5,584 bases of DNA from Giesbergeria sp. Lineage in GTDB: Bacteria; Pseudomonadota; Gammaproteobacteria; Burkholderiales; Burkholderiaceae_C. The notes under the pieces are model-generated. The model was not told the origin of the DNA and did not search any database. It saw only the letters and a program-made list of their open reading frames with translations. The stretch covers positions 1 to 5,584 of the forward strand of contig JAGNUJ010000106.1 of assembly GCA_017987055.1 (NCBI GenBank), in the 5' to 3' direction. The position numbers were made by a program, and so were the translations under genes. Positions 1 to 5,584 of the stretch are shown here, piece after piece. Every line of letters starts with the position of its first letter. Positions within the stretch are counted from its first letter, which is position 1.

Positions 1-214
1 AGACTACAAAATGGACTACTTGGGCGCACTGCCGCTGAAGATGCAAATTCGCCTGCAAGCCGACAGCGGCAAGCCCACCGTGGTGGCCGACCCGGACGGT
101 GAAGTCGCGCAAATCTACAAGCAAGTCGCCCGCACCGTGGCGGTGAAGATTGCGCAGCAGGCCAAAGACTTTTCGTCCAAGTTCCCGACGATCAAGGTGT
201 CGCAGGATACTTAA
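1..214 (+). CDS. apbC: Iron-sulfur cluster carrier protein ApbC/Mrp, C-terminal fragment
   Basis: This is the last 70 residues of a protein whose start lies left of the window; the reading frame begins at base 2 and ends with TAA at 212-214. The fragment contains the blocks DYLGALPL, ADSGKPTVVADPDGE and KDFSSKFPTI, which I recognise as the C-terminal end of the Mrp/ApbC/NBP35 P-loop ATPase family in Burkholderiales. Members are usually about 360 residues, so roughly a fifth is present; the Walker A motif and the CxxC cluster-binding motif would be upstream and cannot be checked. The family binds a [4Fe-4S] cluster and delivers it to apo-enzymes in the cytoplasm. The next gene in the same direction starts 86 bp downstream, beyond an inverted repeat, so co-transcription is uncertain. 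An internal ATG at 11 is not a real start, because the family alignment continues upstream of it. Confidence 0.88.
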   Translation, partial: DYKMDYLGALPLKMQIRLQADSGKPTVVADPDGEVAQIYKQVARTVAVKIAQQAKDFSSKFPTIKVSQDT

Positions 215-221
215 AACGCCG

Positions 222-239
222 CTAAAACGTTTGTTTTAG
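222..239 (+). terminator. Small AT-rich hairpin after apbC (weak terminator candidate)
   Basis: CTAAAAC (222-228) and GTTTTAG (233-239) form a perfect 7-bp stem with a 4-base loop, 7 bases after the apbC stop. The stem has only two G-C pairs and no separate U-tract follows, so as an intrinsic terminator it is weak. It may belong to the longer repeat that follows. Confidence 0.25.
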
Positions 240-243
240 GTAT

Positions 244-294
244 CAAAACAGCCGCTAGCCCAATAGATACGTGCGCTAGCAGCTATTACTTTTG
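244..294. repeat. Intergenic imperfect inverted repeat with GCTAGC arms
   Basis: The arms AGCCGCTAGC (250-259) and GCTAGCAGCT (275-284) pair at 9 of 10 positions around a 15-base loop. Outer arms CAAAA (244-248) and TTTTG (290-294) are also complementary. The 'GCGCTAGCAGCTAT' half matches, from memory, a short inverted-repeat element scattered in non-coding DNA of Comamonadaceae; I could not search for other copies and there is only one here. The right end lies 6 bases before the YdeP-like start codon. As RNA, the inner stem followed by ATTACTTTT could also end transcription from apbC. The structure is seen directly; the repeat-family assignment is recall. Confidence 0.55.
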
Positions 295-300
295 ATTGTT

Positions 301-2604
301 ATGACCAAGCCCACCGCGCCTGCTGAAAAGATTGAGTTCTACCCCGGCCCGGCCGGTGGCTGGGGGGCGCTTAACAGCGTCAAAAACACCTTGCTGCGCC
401 ACGGCATTGCCATCAAGGGTGCCAAGACGCTGCTGTCGGCCAACCAGCCCGACGGCTTTGACTGCCCCGGCTGCGCGTGGCCAGACCGCAACCACGCCTC
501 CTCGTTTGAGTTTTGCGAGAACGGTGTTAAAGCCGTGGCGGCAGAAGCCACCGCGCGCCGTGCCACGCCCGACTTGTTTGCGCGCTACACCGTCGCTGAA
601 CTGGCGCAGCAAAGCGACTTTTGGCTAGAAGACCAAGGCCGCTTGACCCAGCCGCTGGCCTATGACGCAGCCAGCGACAAATACCGCCCGATTGCTTGGG
701 ACGATGCGTTTGCTTTGATAGCGCGCCACCTGAACGCGCTGCCCGACCCGAATCAAGCGATTTTTTACACCTCGGGGCGCACCAGCAACGAGGCGGCGTT
801 TCTGTACCAACTGTTTGTGCGCCAGTACGGCACCAACAACTTTCCCGATTGCTCCAACATGTGCCACGAGGCCAGCGGCACTGGCATGAAGCCGCAAATT
901 GGCGTCGGCAAGGGCACGGTAACGCTGCACGATTTTGAGCAGGCCGACGCCATTTTTGTTTTCGGCCAAAACCCCGGCACCAACCACCCGCGCATGTTGG
1001 GCGAGCTGCGCGCCGCCCACCTGCGCGGCGCGCGCATTGTCAGCTTTAACCCGCTGCGCGAGCGCGGGCTGGAGCGCTTTGCCGACCCGCAAGACAAGCT
1101 GGAAATGGCAACGCTGGGCGCCACACCCATCAGCACACACTATTTTCAGCTGCGCGTTGGCGGTGATTTGGCGGCGGTCAAAGGCATCATGAAGCAGGTG
1201 CTGGAGCAAGAAGATGCGCGCGGCGGTGTGCTTGACCACGCCTTTATTGCCGAGCACACCACCGGCTTTGATGCGCTGGCGGCTGAACTGCGCAGCGAGT
1301 CGTGGGCGCTGCTGGAAGAAGAATCGGGCTTGAGTGAGGCGCAGATGCGCGCTGCCGGTGACATTTACCTCAATGCGCGCAGCGTGATTGCTTGCTGGGG
1401 CATGGGCATCACTCAGCACAAATATGCAGTGCGCACCATCCAAGCCATCGTCAGCCTGCTGCTGATGCGCGGCAACATTGGCCGACCCGGCGCTGGGCCT
1501 TGCCCGGTGCGCGGCCACAGCAATGTGCAGGGTGACCGCACGATGGGGATTTGGGAGAAGCCGCCGCCAGCGCTGCTCGAGCGCCTGCAGCAGGTGTTCC
1601 ACTTCGAGCCGCCGCGCGCGCCGGGGGTGGACACGGTCGAAGCGATTGGGCTGATGCAAAGCGGGCGCGGCAAGGTGTTCTTTGGTTTGGGCGGCAACTT
1701 CGCTGCCGCCACGCCCGATACCTACGAGACGTGGAAGGCGCTGCAGCGCTGCGACTTGACGGTGCATGTCGCCACCAAACTCAACCGCAGCCACGTGGTG
1801 CATGGCAAAGAGGCGCTGATATTGCCCTGCTTGGGGCGCACCGAAATTGATATGCAAGCCGGCGGCGTGCAGGGCGTGACGGTCGAGGACTCGATGGGCA
1901 TGGTACACCTCTCCAAGGGCATCAATCCGCCTGCGTCGGCGCACTTGTTGTCCGAGCCAGCCATCGTGGCGCGCTTGGCGACGGCCGCGCTGGCTGGGCG
2001 CAGCAGGGTGCAGTGGCGGTGGTTGGTCGAGGACTACCGCCGCATCCGCGACCTGATTGCCCGCGTGTTTCCCGACTTTCACGACTTTAACCAGCGCGTG
2101 GCGGTGCCGGGCGGATTCAGATTGCGCAATGCGGCCAGTGAGCGGGTGTGGGAGACGCCCTCGGGCAAGGCCCGTTTTTATCCGCCGCTGGTGCCGCGCG
2201 ATACACCCGCGCACCAAGCGCGGGCGCGCCACGCTGACCAACTGGTGTTTACGCTGCTGACCACGCGCTCGCACGACCAGTACAACACCAGCATTTACGG
2301 GATGGACGATCGCTACCGGGGCGTATACGGCCAGCGCCGGGTGGTGTTTATCCACCGGCAAGACATCTACGCGCTGGGCATGAAGGATGGCGATTGGGTC
2401 GATATCCACACCGTTTGGAGTGACGACCAGCAGCGCTGCGCCAAGCGCTTTCGGCTGGTGGCCTACGACATTCCACGCGGCAATTTGGCGGCGTATTACC
2501 CCGAGACCAATCCGCTGGTGCCGCTGTCTGCCGTGGCCGATGCAGCGGGCACACCGACATCGAAGTCGATTCCGGTGCTGCTGCGCCCAAGCTTGAACAC
2601 TTGA
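301..2604 (+). CDS. FdhF/YdeP-family molybdopterin oxidoreductase, alpha subunit
   Basis: The 767-residue product matches the length of E. coli YdeP (about 760) and carries that family's N-terminal block with C55, C58 and C72 (FDCPGCAWPD ... FEFCENG). A molybdopterin oxidoreductase domain spans about residues 120-560, including YTSGRTSNEA (156-165), FGQNPGTNHP (221-230) and GNIGRPGAGP (391-400). A C-terminal molydopterin dinucleotide-binding domain runs from about 645 to 765. In SNMCHEASG, C188-H189 lines up with the Sec140-His141 pair of formate dehydrogenase H, so C188 is the likely molybdenum ligand. There is no signal peptide, so it is probably cytoplasmic. The in vivo substrate is not settled for this family; E. 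coli ydeP is linked to acid resistance. ATG 301 is preferred to an in-frame TTG at 292, which would overlap the upstream repeat; neither has a clear ribosome binding site. No fdhD or partner subunit lies beside it. Its stop is 10 bp from that of a convergent gene. Confidence 0.9.
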   Translation: MTKPTAPAEKIEFYPGPAGGWGALNSVKNTLLRHGIAIKGAKTLLSANQPDGFDCPGCAWPDRNHASSFEFCENGVKAVAAEATARRATPDLFARYTVAELAQQSDFWLEDQGRLTQPLAYDAASDKYRPIAWDDAFALIARHLNALPDPNQAIFYTSGRTSNEAAFLYQLFVRQYGTNNFPDCSNMCHEASGTGMKPQIGVGKGTVTLHDFEQADAIFVFGQNPGTNHPRMLGELRAAHLRGARIVSFNPLRERGLERFADPQDKLEMATLGATPISTHYFQLRVGGDLAAVKGIMKQVLEQEDARGGVLDHAFIAEHTTGFDALAAELRSESWALLEEESGLSEAQMRAAGDIYLNARSVIACWGMGITQHKYAVRTIQAIVSLLLMRGNIGRPGAGPCPVRGHSNVQGDRTMGIWEKPPPALLERLQQVFHFEPPRAPGVDTVEAIGLMQSGRGKVFFGLGGNFAAATPDTYETWKALQRCDLTVHVATKLNRSHVVHGKEALILPCLGRTEIDMQAGGVQGVTVEDSMGMVHLSKGINPPASAHLLSEPAIVARLATAALAGRSRVQWRWLVEDYRRIRDLIARVFPDFHDFNQRVAVPGGFRLRNAASERVWETPSGKARFYPPLVPRDTPAHQARARHADQLVFTLLTTRSHDQYNTSIYGMDDRYRGVYGQRRVVFIHRQDIYALGMKDGDWVDIHTVWSDDQQRCAKRFRLVAYDIPRGNLAAYYPETNPLVPLSAVADAAGTPTSKSIPVLLRPSLNT

Positions 2605-2606
2605 GT

Positions 2607-2621
2607 GGCTTGATTTAAGCC
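2607..2621. terminator. Short hairpin between convergent stop codons (weak)
   Basis: GGCTT (2607-2611) and AAGCC (2617-2621) form a 5-bp stem with a 5-base loop, lying in the 10-bp gap between the two convergent genes and extending into the last codons of the minus-strand gene. It is symmetric and could act on both strands, but the stem is short and neither side has a U-run, so a terminator role is doubtful. Confidence 0.15.
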
Positions 2622-4642
2622 GCGTCGTCGGTGTTCAGCGTCAGCGTCGGTTGTAGTACGGCGCGGTTGCGCCCTTGCTGCTTGGCGGCGTAGAGCGCCG
2701 CGTCGGCTTGCTCAAATAACATTTGGGCCATCGACGGATCCTCCAGCGTATGAATCAATTCGGCGCTTGGCGCGATAAACAGCGGGTGAATGCAGGCCAC
2801 CCCGATGCTGATGGTGACGTGCGCCGCCGTCGCAGAGGCTGCGTGTGCAATGCCCAGATTGCCCACTGCTGCGCATATTTTTTGCGCCATCGCCATCGCT
2901 TGCGGCGCATCGGTGTCGGGCAGCAAGATGGCAAACTCTTCGCCGCCATAGCGCGCCACCATCTCATCGACGCGCGAGACGCTTGCCGCTAGCGCCTGCG
3001 CCACGCGTTGCAGGCATTCATCGCCTTCGATGTGGCCGTAGTGGTCGTTGTAGTGTTTGAAGTGGTCGATGTCGAGCATCAACAGCGACAGTGGCCGTTG
3101 TTGGCGCATGGCGCGCTGCCACTGGGTGCTGACATGCTCGTCCAAGGCGCGGCGGTTGGCGATGTGCGTCAAAGGATCAAGGCGCACTTTTTGTTCGAGC
3201 GCGGTGCGGTAATCGGCCAGTGCTTGCTCGGTTTGCTTGCGCTCGGTGATGTCTTGCACCGTGCCGGTGACGCGCCCGTGGGGTGCCTCGGACGGGAGCG
3301 ATTCAAACTCGCCCCAGACTTGTATCCAGCGCGTTTCTTGGTCGCTGTCGCGGCAAATGCGGTACTGCATACGCAAAGATTGGTGTTGTTGCAGTACCGA
3401 TTGGTGCTCTGCCAATACCCGTGCGCGGCACTCTGGATGAATCAGGCTGACCCATTGGCTTAGCCGCATCGTCTGGCCGGCCTTGTAGTCAAAGATGCTG
3501 CAGGCCATAGACGACAGGGTGAAGGTTTCGGTACTGGTGTCGTAGGCAAAAGCGCCAATCGTCGCCGCTTTTTGTGCGCCTTCGAGCCAGTGCATATTGC
3601 GCTGCAGTTCCAGCTTGAGATTTTCCTCGCGCAAGCGGGCGCGCCGCTGCAATGCGGCAAACACTAAGCCGGCAAACAGCAAGCCCAACGTGATGGGCAA
3701 GCTTAGCGCCAGCACTTCGCGGCTTTTAGCGTTGGCAAAGGCTTCGGCTGTGTCAATTTTAGAGACCACAAACCACGGCGAGCCGGGCACCGGACTGGCG
3801 GCAGCCATCACCGGGGTATGGCGATAGTCGTTGGCATAAAACACGCCACGTGCGCCATCGACCGCTTGCACGACGGGGTCGCCGTGCTGCGTCAGTGGGA
3901 TGCGAAAGCTCAGTTCGGCGTCCTTGCGGTGGCGCAGCGGACTTAAAAACAGCACGTCTGAGCTGCTGCGGGCAACGATGCTGGATTCGGCGCTTTGGCT
4001 GGCGGTGGGCCATTTTTCGGCCAAGGGATACAGGTCGGTGCGTACATCGCTGACCAGCCATACCGCCCCGAGGGGCTCGGTGCCCTGAAACAGCGGTGCC
4101 AATAAACTAAAAAATGGAAAGGCAAAAAACGGGTCGCGGCGCGGCTCGACACTGCTAGCTCGGGCCGAGCTCAAGGCGCTTTTCAGGGCTAATTGCTCGG
4201 CCTTGGGCAGGGTGGCGCTGGCTGCGCCTTGGGCGCTGAGTAATAAGCGCCCTTGGGAATCGAGCAGATAGGCCGCGCTGTAGCGGGCTTGCTCTTGCAG
4301 TACGCGCAGGCGCTCGGTCAGCAGCAATTCGTTGGTGGGTGACGGGGCAGCGCGCCACTGTGCTAGCGCTTTGGCCAGCAGCGCGTCTTCGGACAAGGCC
4401 ATTGCATCGGCCAGCCGCTGGTTGCGCCACTTGGCGACGCTTTCGGCTTGCCACTGGTTGATGATGTGCAGTTCGCTCTCGGCGTAGTGGCGCTCTTGCG
4501 CTTGGCGCGCGTGAAAGACCTCGCGCACTTTCCAAACCACCCCGCCCAACGCCAGCAGCGCTAGCATTACCAGTGCCTTAGCCGCGTAGTGCTGCACGCG
4601 CGATTGGGCAGCGGTTGATGGGGTGGCGTTGGGCAGCGGCAT
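2615..4642 (-). CDS. Membrane-anchored sensor diguanylate cyclase (Cache-like, PAS, GGDEF)
   Basis: The 675-residue product should make c-di-GMP from two GTP at the inner membrane. Order of parts: short cytoplasmic N-terminus; membrane segment about 21-37; periplasmic sensor about 41-308, resembling a double Cache domain (YSAAYLLDSQGRLL at 121-134, PVMAAASPVPGSPWFVVSKID at 277-297 as its membrane-proximal half); second membrane segment about 309-331; PAS domain about 358-468 ending in TVQDITERK; linker helix; GGDEF domain about 485-665. Catalytic residues are intact: D524 in DIDHFK, N532, D541 and GGEEF at 566-570. The inhibitory site position reads R557-V-D-E560 rather than RxxD. There is no EAL or HD-GYP domain. 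The ATG at 4642 is followed by a suitable N-terminal anchor but has no evident Shine-Dalgarno sequence. The gene converges on the YdeP-like gene and diverges from the binding-protein gene across a 192-bp AT-rich gap holding an FNR-like box. The ligand is unknown. Confidence 0.93.
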   Translation of the reverse strand: MPLPNATPSTAAQSRVQHYAAKALVMLALLALGGVVWKVREVFHARQAQERHYAESELHIINQWQAESVAKWRNQRLADAMALSEDALLAKALAQWRAAPSPTNELLLTERLRVLQEQARYSAAYLLDSQGRLLLSAQGAASATLPKAEQLALKSALSSARASSVEPRRDPFFAFPFFSLLAPLFQGTEPLGAVWLVSDVRTDLYPLAEKWPTASQSAESSIVARSSSDVLFLSPLRHRKDAELSFRIPLTQHGDPVVQAVDGARGVFYANDYRHTPVMAAASPVPGSPWFVVSKIDTAEAFANAKSREVLALSLPITLGLLFAGLVFAALQRRARLREENLKLELQRNMHWLEGAQKAATIGAFAYDTSTETFTLSSMACSIFDYKAGQTMRLSQWVSLIHPECRARVLAEHQSVLQQHQSLRMQYRICRDSDQETRWIQVWGEFESLPSEAPHGRVTGTVQDITERKQTEQALADYRTALEQKVRLDPLTHIANRRALDEHVSTQWQRAMRQQRPLSLLMLDIDHFKHYNDHYGHIEGDECLQRVAQALAASVSRVDEMVARYGGEEFAILLPDTDAPQAMAMAQKICAAVGNLGIAHAASATAAHVTISIGVACIHPLFIAPSAELIHTLEDPSMAQMLFEQADAALYAAKQQGRNRAVLQPTLTLNTDDAA

Positions 4643-4677
4643 GACCGAGTTTTAAACACTAAAAAACCAAAAATTAA

Positions 4678-4683
4678 AAAATA
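4678..4683 (-). promoter_or_regulatory. Candidate -10 element of the diguanylate cyclase gene
   Basis: Read on the minus strand this is TATTTT, 4 of 6 matches to TATAAT. Transcription would start near 4671, giving a leader of about 29 bases and placing the FNR-like box centre near -43. There is no good -35 hexamer, as is usual where an activator overlaps that position. The local AT richness makes such matches easy, so support is weak. Confidence 0.25.
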
Positions 4684-4707
4684 GCAAGCAGCAAAATTTT
4701 GTTATCT

Positions 4708-4721
4708 TTGATTGCACTCAA
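4708..4721. promoter_or_regulatory. FNR/Anr-like operator (TTGAT-N4-CTCAA)
   Basis: TTGATTGCACTCAA matches the FNR/Anr consensus TTGAT-N4-ATCAA at 9 of 10 defined positions; only the first base of the right half-site differs (C for A). Its centre is 72 bp from the cyclase ATG and about 120 bp from the binding-protein ATG. With the candidate -10 at 4678-4683 the site would sit near -43 for the cyclase, close to the -41.5 typical of class II activation. The match is seen directly; binding by an FNR-type protein, and the target gene, are inference. CRP/FNR-family relatives such as Dnr could use the same site. Confidence 0.4.
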
Positions 4722-4740
4722 TTGCATTTAATTACATTGT
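4711..4740. repeat. Three tandem 10-bp near-repeats
   Basis: ATTGCACTCA (4711-4720), ATTGCATTTA (4721-4730) and ATTACATTGT (4731-4740) are contiguous. Units 1 and 2 agree at 8 of 10 positions (differing at 7 and 9); units 2 and 3 agree at 7 of 10. The period is about one helical turn, so the units would lie on the same face of the DNA. Unit 1 overlaps the FNR-like box. The block may be a regulator-binding site or a chance result of AT-rich sequence. Confidence 0.4.
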
Positions 4741-4834
4741 GAGGTTAGCTGGTTCTGCCGCCAAGTAGGTTAAGCCACCTGTCAGATATTGAAAAATAGG
4801 GCTAGAAACAGCATTTCTTGTTACAACTTTTTTT

Positions 4835-5584
4835 ATGACTTTCACCCGCCGACATACCCTTTGTGTTTTAAGCCATGCAGCTTCTGTGGGAGGCTGGGCA
4901 GCGCTCACCGGCATTGGGCTGGCGGCGCATCCGGTGCTGGCCCAGACGCGCAAGACCGGCGTGGTCATCAGCATTTCGCTGGAACCCGATTCGCTCGATC
5001 CCACCCAATCGGCTGCAGCCTCAATTGGCGAGGTGGTGCATTACAACGTATTTGAAAATTTGGTGCGCATCAACGAAAACGGCACCCTGTCTGGCCAGTT
5101 GGCGCACGCGTGGAGCCAAGACGAGGCGGGCTTGCGCTACACCTTTCAATTGCGCAAAGACGTGCTGTTTCACGACGGTGCGGCGTTGGATGCGCAGGCG
5201 GTGCGCTTTAGCTTTGAGCGCGCCGGCGCACCGTCATCGACCAACAAAGCCAGAAAAGCGCTGTTTGACAACATCGCCCGCATCGACACGCCTGACCCGC
5301 ACACCGTGGTGCTGACGCTGCACCACCCAGATGCCAGTGTCTTGTTTCGCCTGAGTGAAAGCCCCGCCGTCATCTTGCATCCGGCCAGTGCCAAGCAGGC
5401 GGCCAGCGCGCCGGTGGGCACTGGGCCATACCAGTTTGCGCAGTGGCGCAAAGGCTGGGGTGTCACGCTGGTCAAGTCGCGGCGCTACCGCCATGCTGCG
5501 CGGGTTCAGCTAGAGCAGGCGACGTTTCGCTTTATTTCTGACCCCGAGCTGCAGGCGCAGGCGGTGCGCTCGGGCGAAATTGAT
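4835..5584 (+). CDS. ABC transporter substrate-binding protein, family 5 (peptide/nickel type), N-terminal part
   Basis: The reading frame is open from ATG 4835 to the window edge (250 codons); family members are usually about 500-550 residues, so roughly half is present. Residues 1-36 look like an export signal: RR at 5-6 in TRRHTL, a hydrophobic stretch about 18-31, and a VLA-Q cleavage site at 36/37. The twin arginine suggests Tat, but the rest of the Tat consensus is poor, so Sec export is possible. The mature part shows the SBP_bac_5 pattern: LEPDSLDP near its start, then YNVFENLVRINENGTLSGQL, a block like RKDVLFHDGAALDA, and GTGPYQFAQWRKG. Such proteins bind peptides, opines, glutathione or metal chelates in the periplasm and pass them to Dpp/Opp-type permeases; the ligand cannot be told from this part. 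Permease and ATPase genes would be expected downstream but are outside the window. There is no Shine-Dalgarno motif; seven T precede the ATG. No in-frame ATG, GTG or TTG start was seen in the 30 bases upstream. Confidence 0.88.
   Translation, partial: MTFTRRHTLCVLSHAASVGGWAALTGIGLAAHPVLAQTRKTGVVISISLEPDSLDPTQSAAASIGEVVHYNVFENLVRINENGTLSGQLAHAWSQDEAGLRYTFQLRKDVLFHDGAALDAQAVRFSFERAGAPSSTNKARKALFDNIARIDTPDPHTVVLTLHHPDASVLFRLSESPAVILHPASAKQAASAPVGTGPYQFAQWRKGWGVTLVKSRRYRHAARVQLEQATFRFISDPELQAQAVRSGEID

Larger units (their letters stand above)
4643..4834. promoter_or_regulatory. AT-rich divergent intergenic region
   Basis: These 192 bp separate the starts of the cyclase (minus) and the binding protein (plus), so promoters for both are expected here. 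The cyclase side is rich in A-tracts on the plus strand (4661-4666, 4669-4673, 4676-4681). A perfect 10-bp palindrome CAAAATTTTG lies at 4692-4701, and the FNR-like box and decamer repeats follow at 4708-4740. The right half (4741-4834) has mixed composition with no recognisable operator and no convincing -35/-10 pair for the plus-strand gene; it ends in a run of seven T directly before the ATG. Neither start has a recognisable Shine-Dalgarno sequence. Confidence 0.6.

Noticed and set aside
292..300. TTG start three codons upstream of ATG 301 for the YdeP-like gene.
   Set aside because: It overlaps the right arm of the inverted repeat, has no ribosome binding site, and a conventional ATG follows at once.
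292..305. A second FNR-like match, TTGAT-N4-ATGAC, at the YdeP-like start.
   Set aside because: It matches only 8 of 10 positions and overlaps the start codon, where it could not act as an activator site for this gene.
625..2409. A 594-codon open frame on the minus strand opposite the YdeP-like gene.
   Set aside because: It lies wholly antisense to a well-supported gene, its product is rich in His, Arg, Ala and Val with no domain I recognise, and such frames are common opposite GC-rich codon-biased genes.
3008..3463. A 151-codon plus-strand open frame opposite the cyclase gene.
   Set aside because: It is antisense to the PAS/GGDEF coding region, has low-complexity Val/Ala-rich sequence and shows no independent start signal.
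4661..4681. A-tracts that might form phased, intrinsically bent DNA.
   Set aside because: Their centres are about 7.5 bp apart, not the 10-11 bp needed for in-phase bending.
4875..5315. A 146-codon plus-strand open frame overlapping the binding-protein gene.
   Set aside because: It is out of frame with the clear SBP_bac_5 sequence, and its product is rich in Arg, Thr, Trp and Cys, as expected of a shadow frame.
1..5584. CRISPR arrays, tRNA or rRNA genes, insertion sequences, toxin-antitoxin pairs, defence genes.
   Set aside because: No regular spacer-repeat array, cloverleaf, transposase or terminal repeat pair was seen; nearly all of the window is taken up by four ordinary genes.

Overview
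The window looks like chromosomal DNA from a betaproteobacterium, probably Burkholderiales and most likely Comamonadaceae (a Rhodoferax/Acidovorax-type relative). The grounds are GC-rich genes with AT-rich gaps, protein sequences typical of that family (for example the ApbC/Mrp tail), and an intergenic inverted repeat with GCTAGC arms of a kind I recall as common in Comamonadaceae. I could run no database search, so the taxonomic call is inference.

Layout from left to right: (1) the 3' end of an ApbC/Mrp iron-sulfur carrier gene, plus strand, stop at 212-214. (2) An 86-bp gap (215-300) filled by a small AT-rich hairpin and a longer imperfect inverted repeat. (3) A complete FdhF/YdeP-family molybdopterin oxidoreductase gene, plus strand, 301-2604. 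(4) After only 10 bp, a convergent gene on the minus strand (2615-4642) for a membrane-anchored diguanylate cyclase with a periplasmic sensor, a PAS domain and a GGEEF catalytic domain. (5) A 192-bp AT-rich divergent gap (4643-4834) with an FNR/Anr-like palindrome inside a block of three 10-bp near-repeats. (6) The 5' part of a plus-strand gene for a family 5 (peptide/nickel type) ABC transporter substrate-binding protein, starting at 4835 and running off the window.

The genes do not form one obvious pathway. ApbC (Fe-S cluster delivery) and the YdeP-like enzyme (probable Mo-bis-PGD enzyme with conserved cysteines) share a strand and a possible metallocofactor theme, but the repeat lies between them. 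The diguanylate cyclase and the binding protein diverge from a shared regulatory gap. The FNR-like box sits about where a class II activator would sit for the cyclase, which would tie c-di-GMP synthesis to low oxygen. That is a hypothesis from sequence only.

I found no RNA gene, CRISPR array, insertion sequence or clearly new system. The points most worth a second look are the FNR-like site, the degenerate I-site of the cyclase, the cysteine pattern of the YdeP-like enzyme and the intergenic repeat.
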